A stretch of 64,000 nt of DNA from Variovorax sp. 54 (GCF_002754375.1 NZ_PEFF01000001.1:3358501-3422500), one strand, 5' to 3'; counted from the stretch's first letter, positions 36,256 through 44,829 are shown. Numbers and translations: made by a program. Notes: generated by a model from the sequence alone, not told the origin.

Positions 36256-37307
36256 GGCGCCACCTCCGCAGCGCCGCGTCGGCGCATGAGCTTCTCGCCC
36301 AGGCCCGCAAGCCCGTTCGGCATCGCCCACACCACGAGGATGAACACGGCCCCGAGGAAGTACAGCCAGCCTTCGGGAAAGGTCTCCGACAGGTACGACT
36401 TGAGAAAGCCGATGAGCAGGGCGCCGATCACTGCGCCTGGAATCGACAGTCGCCCGCCGACCGCGGCGTAGATCACCATCTCGACCGAGGCCACGACGCC
36501 GATCACGCCCGGCGCGATCAGCCCCACCTGCAGGCTGTAGAACGCCCCGCCGATGGCCGACAGCACGGCTGCCACCGCGAACACGAAGGCCTTCATGTGC
36601 GCCGTGTTGTAGCCGCTGAAGCGCACGCGGTCTTCCTTGTCGCGGATGGCGATCAGCAGCTTGCCGAAGCGGCTACGCACGATGGCGAGCGACACCACCA
36701 TCACCAGCGCGATGGCCGCCACCTCGACGAAGTACATCGTGCGCTTGGCCTCGTCGGTGGCGATGTCCCAGCCCAGCAGCGTGCGGAAATCGGTGATGCC
36801 GTTGGCACCGCCGGTGTCGCCCTGCTGACCGACCACCACCACGGTGAGCGTGAGCGCCAGCGACAGCGTGACGATCGCGAAGTACACGCCGCTCACGCGC
36901 CGCTTGAAGATCGCGTACGAGAACACATAGGCCAGCACCGCGGGAATCACGAGGATGCCCACGACCGTCCAGCCCAGCGAGTGGAAGGGCTGCCACCACG
37001 CGGGCAGCTGCTCGACGCTGCTCCACACCATGAAGTCCGGCAGCTCGGGCGCGGAGGCTTCGAGCTTGAGGAACATCGCCATCATGTAGCCGCCCAGGCC
37101 GAAGAACATGCCCTGGCCCAGGCTCAGCACGCCGCCGTAGCCCCAGGTGAGCACCACGCCCACGGCGACGAACGCGAAGGCCAGGTACTTGCTGATGAGG
37201 TTCAGGCGGAACGGATCGAGCGTGAGCGGCAGCACCACGGCCAGCAGTGCCAGCACGGCCACCATCGCGCCGAGGTCGCGCTTGCGTTGAGGAGAAAGAC
37301 CGTGCAT
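36252..37307 (-). CDS. urtC: Amide/urea ABC transporter permease (UrtC/LivM-like)
   Basis: A 351-aa inner-membrane permease with about nine helices. It opens MHGLSPQRKRDLGAMVAVLA, and the conserved LivM/UrtC segments are YGGVLSLGQGMFFGLGGYMM, GQQGDTGGANGITDF, AIRDKEDRVRFSGYNT and VGGRLSIPGAVIGALLIG. The QGDTGGANGITDF loop is typical of UrtC. It is 3 bp behind urtB and overlaps urtD by 4 bases. It should form the translocation channel with UrtB. Confidence 0.93.
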   Translation of the reverse strand: MHGLSPQRKRDLGAMVAVLALLAVVLPLTLDPFRLNLISKYLAFAFVAVGVVLTWGYGGVLSLGQGMFFGLGGYMMAMFLKLEASAPELPDFMVWSSVEQLPAWWQPFHSLGWTVVGILVIPAVLAYVFSYAIFKRRVSGVYFAIVTLSLALTLTVVVVGQQGDTGGANGITDFRTLLGWDIATDEAKRTMYFVEVAAIALVMVVSLAIVRSRFGKLLIAIRDKEDRVRFSGYNTAHMKAFVFAVAAVLSAIGGAFYSLQVGLIAPGVIGVVASVEMVIYAAVGGRLSIPGAVIGALLIGFLKSYLSETFPEGWLYFLGAVFILVVWAMPNGLAGLGEKLMRRRGAAEVAP

Positions 37308-37310
37308 GCG

Positions 37311-38213
37311 TCAGCTCCTCGCGCGCGTGGCGAACAGGCCGTTGGGCCGGAAGTACAGCACCGCGATCACCAGCAGCAGGATCGTGGCCTTGGCCATCGA
37401 GCCGCTCATGAGGTACTCGAGCCAGGTCTGCGACTGCGCGATGGCAAAGCCCGAGAGCGCGGTGCCGATGAGGCTCTGCACGCCGCCGAACACCACCACG
37501 ATGAACGAGTCGACGATGTACAGCTGGCCCGTGCCGGGGTTGGTCGAGCCGATCATCGTGAACACCGCACCCGCGATGCCCGCCAGCCCCGAGCCCAGCG
37601 CGAAGGTCATCGCGTCGACGCGGTGCGTGTCGATGCCCACCGCGCCGGCGATGGCGCGGTTCTGCGTCACCGCACGCACCTTCAGCCCCCACGGCGTGCG
37701 GTACAGCAGCAGGTACACGCCGACCGCGACCAGGGCCGTGAGCCCGACGATGAAGATGCGGTTCAGCGGCAGCTGGATGCCCGCCGTGGGCTCCCACGCC
37801 CCCGCCAGCCACGAGGCCAGCGGCACGCTCACTTCCTGCGCGCCGAAGATGGAGCGGTAGGCCTGCTGCAGCATGAGGCTCAGGCCCCAGGTGGCCAGCA
37901 GGGTGTCGAGCGGGCGGTCGTAGAAGAAGCGGATGAAGCCCCGCTCCAGCACATAGCCGAACGCGAAGGTCACAGCAAACGCGAACGGAATCGCGGCGAA
38001 CAGGTACAGGTCCATGAAGCCCGGCGCGTAGTGTTCGAAGAAGCGCGCCGCCAGGTAGGTCATGTAGGCGCCCAGCGCCATCAGCTCGCCGTGCGCCATG
38101 TTGATGACGCCCATCAGGCCGAACACGATGGCCAGCCCGAGCGCCATGAGCAGCAGGATGGTGAACAGGCTCACGCCGTTGAACACCTGCATCACCGCGA
38201 TGTCGAAGTTCAT
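37311..38213 (-). CDS. urtB: Amide/urea ABC transporter permease (UrtB/LivH-like)
   Basis: A 300-aa permease with about eight helices and the LivH/UrtB signature AIVFGLMGVINMAHGELMALG. The EAA-like loop AVTQNRAIAGAVGIDTHRVD faces the ATPases. ATG 38213 (MNFDIAVMQVFNGVSLFTIL) lies 5 bp after the binding-protein stop; the longer frame overlapping that gene is a shadow. It pairs with UrtC as the membrane channel for the imported amide or urea. Confidence 0.93.
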   Translation of the reverse strand: MNFDIAVMQVFNGVSLFTILLLMALGLAIVFGLMGVINMAHGELMALGAYMTYLAARFFEHYAPGFMDLYLFAAIPFAFAVTFAFGYVLERGFIRFFYDRPLDTLLATWGLSLMLQQAYRSIFGAQEVSVPLASWLAGAWEPTAGIQLPLNRIFIVGLTALVAVGVYLLLYRTPWGLKVRAVTQNRAIAGAVGIDTHRVDAMTFALGSGLAGIAGAVFTMIGSTNPGTGQLYIVDSFIVVVFGGVQSLIGTALSGFAIAQSQTWLEYLMSGSMAKATILLLVIAVLYFRPNGLFATRARS

Positions 38214-38218
38214 CGCGT

Positions 38219-39412
38219 TCAGACCTTCGGGAAGGGGTTGGGCTCGACCAGCTGCGGCGATTCCCACACGATGTCGAACTGCCCGTCGGGCCGCGCGCGG
38301 CCCACGCGCACCTTCTTCCACACGTGGTGGTTGGTGGCGTGCACGCGCACCGTGCCTTCGGGCGCCTCGATCTCCACGCCTGCGGCGGCGGCCGTGACCT
38401 TGTCGACCTCGAAGGACTTGGCCTTTTCCACCGCCAGCTTCCACAGGTACACGCTGTTGTAGGCCACCTCCATCGGGTCGCCGATCACGCGGTCCTGCCC
38501 GTACTTGGCCTTGAAGGCCTTCACGAACTTCTCGTTGGCCGGCGACTTGATGCTCTGGAAGTAGCCCATGCAGGCGTAGTAGCCCGCGGCGTTGTCCTTG
38601 CCGATGCCGTCGATCTCGTTCTCGGACACCACGGTCGACAGCAGCACCTGCTTGGTGCCGTCGAGCCCGGCCGCGCGCAGCTGCTTGTAGAAGGCCACGT
38701 TGGAGCCGCCCACCACCGTGCTGTAGATGCAGTCGGGCTTGGCGGCCTTGATCTTGTTGATGATCGACGAGAACTCGGTGTGGCCCAGCGGTGCGTACTC
38801 TTCGCCGAGCACCTTGCCGCCGGCCTTGGCGATGGCGGGCTTGGCGATCTTGTTGCAGGTGCGCGGATAGATGTAGTCGGAGCCGACGAGGAAGAAGTTC
38901 TTTCCCTTCTCGCGCGCCATCCATTCCACGGCCGCGATCACCGACTGCGTGGCTTCCTGCGAGGGATAGAACACGCGCTTGTCCTGCTCCTGGCCTTCGT
39001 AGTAGGTGGGGTAGAACAGCAGGCCCTTGGCCTGGTTGAGCACTGGCAGCAGCGCCTTGCGCGAGGCCGAGGTGTAGCAGCCGATGATGGCCGCGACCTT
39101 GTCGCGCTCCAGCAGCTTGCGCGCCTTCTCGGCGAACACCGAGTTCTCGCTGGCGCCGTCTTCGACCACGGCCTCGATCTTCTTGCCCAGCACGCCGCCG
39201 GCGGCGTTGATCTCTTCGATGGCCAGTTTTTCGGCATCGACCAGCGAGGCCTCGGCGATGGCGATGGTGCCCGAGAGCGAGTGCAGCAGGCCGAGCTTCA
39301 CGGTGGCGCCGTCCTGCGCGCGGGCCAGGCCGGCCACGCCGCCGGCGGCGCCCAGCACGATCATCGAGCCGCCCGTCTTCACGATCTGGCGGCGGTTGAA
39401 AGCGTTCGTCAT
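38219..39412 (-). CDS. urtA: Amide/urea ABC transporter substrate-binding protein (UrtA/FmdD-like)
   Basis: A 397-aa periplasmic protein. A twin-arginine signal (NRRQIVKTGG then a hydrophobic run to GLARAQ) is followed by the type I fold: VKLGLLHSLSGTIAIAEASL, IIGCYTSASRKALLPVL, LLFYPTYYEGQEQDK and FLVGSDYIYPRT. These match UrtA and the short-chain amide binder FmdD. It resembles AmiC, encoded 10 kb downstream, apart from the signal. ATG 39412 has AAGGA about 8 bases upstream. First gene of the 12-gene operon, about 325 bases from the proposed transcription start. Confidence 0.93.
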   Translation of the reverse strand: MTNAFNRRQIVKTGGSMIVLGAAGGVAGLARAQDGATVKLGLLHSLSGTIAIAEASLVDAEKLAIEEINAAGGVLGKKIEAVVEDGASENSVFAEKARKLLERDKVAAIIGCYTSASRKALLPVLNQAKGLLFYPTYYEGQEQDKRVFYPSQEATQSVIAAVEWMAREKGKNFFLVGSDYIYPRTCNKIAKPAIAKAGGKVLGEEYAPLGHTEFSSIINKIKAAKPDCIYSTVVGGSNVAFYKQLRAAGLDGTKQVLLSTVVSENEIDGIGKDNAAGYYACMGYFQSIKSPANEKFVKAFKAKYGQDRVIGDPMEVAYNSVYLWKLAVEKAKSFEVDKVTAAAAGVEIEAPEGTVRVHATNHHVWKKVRVGRARPDGQFDIVWESPQLVEPNPFPKV

Positions 39413-39600
39413 GTCAAATTCCTTTGCTTTGGTTTTGTGCGAGTCATCAGGAACATCCGACCTTCGGAACCGCGTGGTGGGTGTCTCCTCCCGCCGCGCG
39501 GCCCCTGCAAACGAGCGCTGTGCTGCCAGTGCGTTTTCTTCGGGCAAAGCTGCGCCACCGGATGACGCGCATCCGTTTTGAAAAGGCGTTGTTGCGACCG

Positions 39601-39655
39601 AAAAAACAAAAAAGCCCGAACCGGTGGTGAAACCGGTTCGGGCTTTATTGCCCGA
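39601..39655 (-). terminator. Leader terminator with mutually exclusive antiterminator hairpin (P2) of the amide operon
   Basis: On the minus strand a perfect 14-bp stem AAAGCCCGAACCGG / CCGGTTCGGGCTTT (39646-39633 and 39624-39611, 8-base loop) runs into TTTTTTGTTTTTT (39613-39601). This is a textbook intrinsic terminator. Its 5' arm is shared with a second, earlier hairpin, TCGGGC-[AATAAA]-GCCCGA (39655-39638), with a six-base loop. If P2 is stabilised, the terminator cannot form. This is the P2/terminator overlap of ANTAR targets. It lies about 190 bases before urtA. It could instead simply terminate the gene at 39823-40317. Confidence 0.7.
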
Positions 39656-39697
39656 CACCTCGCTGGCAGCACTGGCAGCGGGCGTCGTATGACTGGG

Positions 39698-39711
39698 AAC
39701 GATTGCTCGTT
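39698..39711 (-). promoter_or_regulatory. First hexaloop hairpin (P1) of the proposed ANTAR-responsive leader
   Basis: The minus strand reads AACG-[AGCAAT]-CGTT, a 4-bp stem with a six-base loop, 42 bases upstream of P2. ANTAR targets have two hexaloop stems separated by a variable linker, with A at loop position 1 and G at position 4. Both loops here have A1, but position 4 is A in each, a departure from the published consensus. The stem is short (a tetraloop with a 5-bp stem is the alternative reading). Confidence 0.45.
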
Positions 39712-39743
39712 GGGGCGGATTCTTCTCGTCTCACCCCGGCGTG

Positions 39744-39772
39744 AACATACGCTTTTTCGCTAATTGGCGAAA
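39744..39772 (-). promoter_or_regulatory. Candidate promoter of the amide operon with overlapping palindrome
   Basis: An 18-bp near-perfect palindrome TTTCGCTAATTGGCGAAA (39755-39772, one mismatch) lies in the gap 39413-39822, which otherwise holds the leader and no gene. On the minus strand its distal arm TTTCGC is 17 bases from TATGTT (39749-39744), giving a weak sigma70-like promoter with a start near 39737. The palindrome over the -35 region would suit a repressor or activator that acts in addition to antitermination. The rest of the gap (39413-39600) shows only the urtA ribosome site. Confidence 0.45.
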
Positions 39773-39822
39773 GGGCGGCGCGTGTGCTATTCGCGCGCAG
39801 CGCCTGCGTGAATCAGAGGCGG

Positions 39823-40317
39823 TCAGCTGCGCGGGCGCGCGTAGTCCGACTCGATCCACGCGGTGGCGCTCGACGTCGTGAGCCGGAACGCGGGCGACAC
39901 GTTCACGCTCGCCAGTTCCGAATCGTCGGCATCGTCGTACGCGGTGAGCGTGGCCGAGGGGTTGTCTTCGTCGGGCACGATCGAGAGCGCCACGCGAATG
40001 CGCTGGTCGTTGCGTGCGCTGACCGTCACGCTCTTGTTGAGCGTGGCGTGCAACTGCTGCTCGTGGCGGCGGATCACCTCGGCGGCGGTCTTCACGAGCG
40101 TGTGGAAGGCGGGGGTGTCCAGCGGCTTGGGGTTCTTCTTGTCGCGGCCCATGGTCCAGGGGCCGACGAGCGCGGGCTCGGGGTCGCCGTGGCGGGTCAT
40201 CTCGACGGCCCAGCCGTCGTCTTCCTCGTTCTTGATGATGCGGGCGGTCCAGAGGTCGTCGCGCCAGAGGCGGGGTTCCTGCAGGGGGAGGTGGTCGGGG
40301 GAATCGGTCGTCGTCAT
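39823..40317 (-). CDS. Hypothetical protein, about 164 aa
   Basis: A soluble acidic 164-aa protein (MTTTDSPDHLPLQEPRLWRD) with no family I recognise. It is rich in Asp and Thr, with blocks WTARIIKNEEDDGWAVEMTR and HTLVKTAAEVIRRHEQQLHA, and ends in SDYARPRS. Its ATG directly abuts the stop of the upstream LysR gene (0 bp), so they are co-transcribed. Similar small proteins occur as conserved hypotheticals in Variovorax-like genomes. No function is proposed. Confidence 0.72.
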   Translation of the reverse strand: MTTTDSPDHLPLQEPRLWRDDLWTARIIKNEEDDGWAVEMTRHGDPEPALVGPWTMGRDKKNPKPLDTPAFHTLVKTAAEVIRRHEQQLHATLNKSVTVSARNDQRIRVALSIVPDEDNPSATLTAYDDADDSELASVNVSPAFRLTTSSATAWIESDYARPRS

Positions 40318-41265
40318 TCAGGGAGAAGCTTTGGGTCTTGCGCGGGGCATTGTCGCCCGGGGCGCGGGGGCCGCCGCCGTGCCAACGTACTGTTGCAAGC
40401 CCTCGACCAGCGCATCGAAGGCCACGCGGCAGCGCGGGCTGTGGCGCAGGTCTTCGTGCATCGTGACCCAGGTGTCGAGCTTGAGCGAGAGCGCGCGCGG
40501 CAGCAGGCGCATCAGCGCGGTGTCGCGTCGTGCCAGGCCGACCTGGCAGATGCCGATGCCCGCGCCGGCGCGGATGAGCGCCAGCTGCGTCAGGTCGCTG
40601 TCGGTGCGCAGCGAAAAGGTGTCGCGGCCGATGCCCTTCAAGGCCTTGCCGGCGTTGCGCACGAAGGCCGAGGGCTGGTCGTAGCCGATGACCGCGTGGC
40701 TTGCCAGTTCGTCGAGTTTGCGGGGCGTGCCGTGGCGCGCGAGGTAGTCGCTGCGCGCATGAAAGCCCAGTTCGATCTGCCCGATGTGGCGTGCCACCAG
40801 CTGCTCCTGCCTGGGGCGCACCATGCGCACGGCGATGTCGGCCTCGCGGCGCAGCAGGTCTTGCACGCGGTTGGTTGCGACCAGCTCGACCTTCAGCGCC
40901 GGATGCGCCTCGCGCAGCCGCGCGACGATGGGCGGCAGCACCTCGACGCCGATCACCTCGCTGGCCGATACGCGCACCACGCCGCGAACGCCTTCGCCCT
41001 GGCTGCTGGCGGCGCGCTCCAGCGAGGCGGCGGTGCTCTCCATGGCCTCGGCATGGGTTCGCAGGGCCTGCGCCACTTCGGTCGGCATGAGTCCGACCTG
41101 CGAGCGCGTGAACAGCACCACGCCCAGTGCTTTTTCGAGCGCCGCGACGTGGCGCCCGGCCGTTGGCTGGGTGATGCCCAGCGTGCGTGCCGCGCCCGAC
41201 AGCGAGCCTTCGCGCAGCACGCCGAGGAATGAACGGTAGAGCTCCCAGCCGATGTTCGAGGTCAT
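40318..41265 (-). CDS. LysR family transcriptional regulator, divergent to an oxidoreductase gene
   Basis: A 315-aa LysR protein. The HTH (residues about 5-65) reads YRSFLGVLREGSLSGAARTL and ITQPTAGRHVAALEKALG. The effector domain starts near 90 with VRGVVRVSASEVIGVEVLPP. ATG 41265 is the natural family start; an upstream frame to 41337 is unsupported. It faces the NAD(P)-dependent oxidoreductase at 41362. The 96-bp gap contains CAATT-CC-AATTG (41298-41309), a perfect dyad that may be its box. Confidence 0.9.
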   Translation of the reverse strand: MTSNIGWELYRSFLGVLREGSLSGAARTLGITQPTAGRHVAALEKALGVVLFTRSQVGLMPTEVAQALRTHAEAMESTAASLERAASSQGEGVRGVVRVSASEVIGVEVLPPIVARLREAHPALKVELVATNRVQDLLRREADIAVRMVRPRQEQLVARHIGQIELGFHARSDYLARHGTPRKLDELASHAVIGYDQPSAFVRNAGKALKGIGRDTFSLRTDSDLTQLALIRAGAGIGICQVGLARRDTALMRLLPRALSLKLDTWVTMHEDLRHSPRCRVAFDALVEGLQQYVGTAAAPAPRATMPRARPKASP

Positions 41266-41361
41266 GCATAAATGTATAGCTGCTGTCTCATGTTGGGCAA
41301 TTCCAATTGAACAGGCTTCTGCCCAGAATTCACGCATCGATCACTGTTCTGGAGAGTTTTC

Positions 41362-42360
41362 ATGACACGCAAAGACACGGTCCTGGTTCTGGGTGCCTCC
41401 GGCGGCATTGGCGGCGAAGTGGCGCGGCAGCTGCGCGATGCGGGCTGGCAGGTGCGGGCGCTGAAGCGTGGCGCGGCGCAGGCAGAAACGCGCAAGGACG
41501 GCATCACCTGGCTGGCCGGCGACGCCATGGACCGCCAGGCGGTGACGCGTGCCGCCAAAGGCTGCGCGGTCATCGTGCATGCGGTCAACCCGCCCGGCTA
41601 TCGCGGATGGGCGCAGCTGGTGCTGCCGATGCTCGACAACACCATTGCCGCCGCGCGGGCCGAAGGCGCGACCATCGTGCTGCCGGGCACGGTCTACAAC
41701 TTCGGCCCCGATGCGTTTCCGCTGCTGAAGGAAGATTCGCCGCAGCACCCGGTGACGCGCAAGGGCGCGATCCGCGTCGAGATGGAGCGACGCCTCGAGG
41801 CCGCCAGCCGCGACGGCGGTGCGCGCGTGCTGATCGTGCGGGCCGGCGATTTCTTCGGCCCGAAGCCGGGCAACAACTGGTTCTCGCAGGGGCTGGTGAA
41901 GGCGGGGCAGCCGGTCCAGGCCGTGAGCTACCCCGGTCGGCCCGGCATGGGCCACCAGTGGTCGTACCTGCCGGACGTGGCCCGCACCATGGTCGAGCTG
42001 CTGGCGCGCCGCGACCGGCTGGAGCCCTTCGCGCGCTTTCACATGGCCGGCCATTGGGATGCCGACGGCACGCGCATGAGCGGTGCAATCCGCAAGGTGG
42101 TGGCCCGCCGCACGGGCGCCGATGCACCGCGCGTGTCGGCCTTTCCGTGGTGGCTGCTGACGCTGGCCTCGCCCTTCGTCACCACCTTTCGCGAAATGCG
42201 CGAGATGCGCTACCTGTGGCAGACGCCGGTGGCAATGGACAACACGAAGCTGGTGGCGTTTCTGGGTCGCGAACCGCACACGCCGCTCGAAGAGGCCGTG
42301 GAAGCCGCGCTCGAAGGCATGGGCAGCCTCGCCGCCGCGCCGGTGGCCGTGCCCGCCTGA
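41362..42360 (+). CDS. NAD(P)-dependent epimerase/dehydratase-like oxidoreductase (atypical SDR)
   Basis: A 332-aa extended or atypical SDR. The nucleotide-binding motif VLVLGASGGIGGEVARQL is at residues 8-25, and ITWLAGDAMDRQAV supplies the acidic residue of the second strand. The catalytic Tyr is in LPGTVYNFGPDAF, without the canonical YxxxK, so reductase chemistry is uncertain. Related proteins include NmrA-like sensors. Likely regulated by the divergent LysR. AGAG precedes the ATG at 41362 by about 7 bases. Confidence 0.85.
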   Translation: MTRKDTVLVLGASGGIGGEVARQLRDAGWQVRALKRGAAQAETRKDGITWLAGDAMDRQAVTRAAKGCAVIVHAVNPPGYRGWAQLVLPMLDNTIAAARAEGATIVLPGTVYNFGPDAFPLLKEDSPQHPVTRKGAIRVEMERRLEAASRDGGARVLIVRAGDFFGPKPGNNWFSQGLVKAGQPVQAVSYPGRPGMGHQWSYLPDVARTMVELLARRDRLEPFARFHMAGHWDADGTRMSGAIRKVVARRTGADAPRVSAFPWWLLTLASPFVTTFREMREMRYLWQTPVAMDNTKLVAFLGREPHTPLEEAVEAALEGMGSLAAAPVAVPA

Positions 42361-42364
42361 AGGC

Positions 42365-43312
42365 TCAGAACACCGACAGGCCCGTGCGCGCGACGAACAG
42401 TTCGAGCGCCTTCATGCCCAGCAGCGAGTTGCCGGTCGCATCGAGCGCCGGTGACCACACGCACAGCGTGAGCTTGTCGGGCACCACCGCGACGATGCCA
42501 CCGCCCACGCCGCTCTTGCAGGGCAGGCCGATCGAAAAGGCCACGTCGCCGGCCGCGTCGTAGGTGCCGCAGGTGAGCATCAGCGAGTTGATGCGACGCG
42601 TCTGCCGTTCGCCCGTGACCTCGGGCTCGCCGGCGATCGGGTGCGCGCCGTCGCGGCACAGGAAGGCGGCGGCGCGCGCGAGCTGGCGGCAGCTCATGCG
42701 CAGCGCGCACTGGTGGAAATAGGTGTCGAGCACCTCGGCCACGTCGTTGTCGATCTTGCCGAAGCTCTTCATGAAGTTGGCCAGCGCGACGTTGCGAAAG
42801 CCCGTGTCGGCCTCCGACTGCGCCACCTCGCCGTCGAAGCCGATGCGCTCGCCGCACAGGCTGGTCATGAGCGCGAGGATGTCGGTCTTGGCGCTGCCGC
42901 CCTTGGCTTTGGCCTGGCTCACGAGCCGGTCGGCCACCGCGATGGCGCCGGCATTGATGAAGGGGTTGCGCGGCTTGCCTTGTTCGTTCTCCAGCTGCAC
43001 CAGCGAGTTGAACGGATTGCCCGAGGGCTCGCGTCCGATGCGCTCCCACAGCGCATCGCCCATGCGCTGCATGGCGAGCGTGAGCGTGAAGAGCTTGGAC
43101 ACGCTCTGGATCGAGAAGGGCGTTTCGAAGTCGCCCGCGCCGGCTTCCTCGCCGTCGCAGGTGCGCAGCGCGATGCCGAACTGCCGCGCATCGATGCGCG
43201 CCAGCGCCGGGATGTAGCTGGCCACGGTGCCGCCCTGGCCGAGCTGCAGGCGCAGGGTGGCGACGATCTCGTCGAGGACGGGCTGGAATCGGGTCGGGGT
43301 CTTCGTGCTCAT
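42365..43312 (-). CDS. glsA: Glutaminase
   Basis: A 315-aa serine-dependent beta-lactamase-fold glutaminase. The Ser-x-x-Lys motif is in PFSIQSVSKLFTLTLAMQ. Further family signatures are GREPSGNPFNSLVQLE, PRNPFINAGAIAV and MLTCGTYDAAGDVAFSIGLP. It converts L-glutamine to glutamate and ammonia in the cytoplasm, supporting nitrogen flow or acid resistance. It overlaps the DMT transporter stop by ATGA, so the two are co-transcribed. ATG 43312. Confidence 0.95.
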   Translation of the reverse strand: MSTKTPTRFQPVLDEIVATLRLQLGQGGTVASYIPALARIDARQFGIALRTCDGEEAGAGDFETPFSIQSVSKLFTLTLAMQRMGDALWERIGREPSGNPFNSLVQLENEQGKPRNPFINAGAIAVADRLVSQAKAKGGSAKTDILALMTSLCGERIGFDGEVAQSEADTGFRNVALANFMKSFGKIDNDVAEVLDTYFHQCALRMSCRQLARAAAFLCRDGAHPIAGEPEVTGERQTRRINSLMLTCGTYDAAGDVAFSIGLPCKSGVGGGIVAVVPDKLTLCVWSPALDATGNSLLGMKALELFVARTGLSVF

Positions 43313-44217
43313 GCCGAGCGTTGTACCGCAGGCCGCCGGTTCACCAGGACGATGCCCAGCGCCACGCCGATCAGCGCCACCACCAGCTGCAGCGTGAGCG
43401 GCTCCTTCAGCAGCGCCACGCCGAAGATCAGCGCGAACAGCGGCGTGAGGAAGGTGAAGGACGACATCTGCGTGGCCGGGTAGTGCCGCAGCAGCCACAT
43501 CCACGTGAGGTAGCTCGCGAAGGCGCCGACCACCGTCTGCAGGCCGATGGAGGTCCAGGCCCAGGCGGAGTACGAGAAGCCCCAGGTCTCGCCCAGCGCG
43601 AGCGACAGTAGGGGGCACACGGCGGCCGTCACGGCCACTTGGTAGAACAGTGTTTTTTCGGCGCTGGCCGTGGCCAGGCGCGTGGTGCGCAGCGTGAGCG
43701 TGGTCAGGCCCCAGAGCATGCCGGCCGCCAGGGCCATGCCGTCGCCGATGAGCTGCGACGAACTCATGTGGCCGAAGCCTTCGCTGAAGGCCAGCACCAC
43801 GCCCGCGAAGGCGATGAACAGGCCCAGCCACTGGAAGCCGCGCAGCCGCTCGGCCGGCACCCAGCGCGGCAGCAGCAGCGAGACCCAGAAGGGCGCGGTG
43901 TACAGGAACACCGTGAGCCGCGAGGCGCTGGTGTGCTGCAGGCCCAGGTAGATGCCGGCGAACTCGCCCGCGAACAGCAGGCCGGCCAGCAGCCCGGGCC
44001 ACAGCGTGCTGTCGCGCTCGAACAGCGGCACGCGCCGCACCGCGCACCACAGCCACAGGAGCGCCACCGCGCCGACCATGCGCACCGTGGCCTGCCACAA
44101 CGGCGGCACCTCGGTCACGGTGGTCTTGATCAGGATCTGCTGCAGGCCCCAGAACGCGCAGCAGACGATGAGCAGGCCGATGGCCAGGGAGTCGAGGTGG
44201 GTCTTGCGCTGGATCAT
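43309..44217 (-). CDS. DMT superfamily transporter (EamA family)
   Basis: A 302-aa membrane protein with ten helices arranged as two EamA repeats (LIVCCAFWGLQQILIKTTVT at the first, MALAAGMLWGLTTLTLRTTR at the second). Conserved segments include LQHTSASRLTVFLYTAPFWV and FTFLTPLFALIFGVALLKEP. EamA proteins usually export amino acids or metabolites. Its stop overlaps the glutaminase ATG, suggesting a link to glutamine or glutamate, but this is only a context argument. Confidence 0.9.
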   Translation of the reverse strand: MIQRKTHLDSLAIGLLIVCCAFWGLQQILIKTTVTEVPPLWQATVRMVGAVALLWLWCAVRRVPLFERDSTLWPGLLAGLLFAGEFAGIYLGLQHTSASRLTVFLYTAPFWVSLLLPRWVPAERLRGFQWLGLFIAFAGVVLAFSEGFGHMSSSQLIGDGMALAAGMLWGLTTLTLRTTRLATASAEKTLFYQVAVTAAVCPLLSLALGETWGFSYSAWAWTSIGLQTVVGAFASYLTWMWLLRHYPATQMSSFTFLTPLFALIFGVALLKEPLTLQLVVALIGVALGIVLVNRRPAVQRSA

Positions 44218-44310
44218 TCGCGGTCAATCGGTGGCGGCAGGGGCGGCGGAAGGGCCGCCGAATTCATCCGATGATCGTAGCGCGCCAGCGCAAAATCCGT
44301 GCGCCGTCGC

Positions 44311-44829
44311 TCAGTGCCCGGCCAGCGGGTAGGGCGGCTTGCCACGCGTGCCCACCATCAGGTCGGGCACCACGGTCTCGACGTCGGGCACGGTGCGCGC
44401 CGCGCGTTCGAGCTTCCGGGCCAGGGCCGCATCGGGCACGCAGCCCTGCAGGTAGACCCAGCGGCGCTGCACCGTGACCCACACGCTGCTGCGGCGCACG
44501 CCCGGCACGGCCAGCAGCGCGGCGCGCACCTTGGGCGCGAGCGGCTTGTCGTAGCGGTAGGCGTTGCTGTCGGTGCACTTGCCGGCGAGCCAGCAGCTGG
44601 TGCCGCGCTCCAGCCGCGAGTGGGTCTGCGCGCGGCGTTCCTCGGCGGTGTAGTAGGGGCCCTGCGGCATGGGACAGGCCGGCAGGCCCGCGGCGACCAG
44701 GAAGAAGGGGTCGTCGAACCAGTTCTGCCGCAGCGGTTGCGACGATGGCGATGGCGGCTCAGGCGTGCCCTGCGCCGCAGCCATCCGCGCGGCGAGCAGC
44801 AGGACGGCCAGCAGCGCGGGGCGGTTCAC
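44311..44829 (-). CDS. Exported BON-domain-like protein
   Basis: A 172-aa protein with a cleavable signal (MNRPALLAVLLLAARMAAAQ). The C-terminal half shows a BON-like module (KVRAALLAVPGVRRSSVWVT, VYLQGCVPDAALARKLERAA), a phospholipid-binding domain common in periplasmic proteins. Cys residues (LPACPM, TSCWLAGKCTDS) may form disulfides. The GTG start at 44829 overlaps the flavin-reductase stop (GTGA), so the two are coupled, but the functional relation is unclear. Confidence 0.78.
   Translation of the reverse strand: MNRPALLAVLLLAARMAAAQGTPEPPSPSSQPLRQNWFDDPFFLVAAGLPACPMPQGPYYTAEERRAQTHSRLERGTSCWLAGKCTDSNAYRYDKPLAPKVRAALLAVPGVRRSSVWVTVQRRWVYLQGCVPDAALARKLERAARTVPDVETVVPDLMVGTRGKPPYPLAGH

Noticed and set aside
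39413..39600. A leader peptide upstream of urtA
   Set aside because: Open frames on the minus strand here have no ribosome site and no recognisable sequence.
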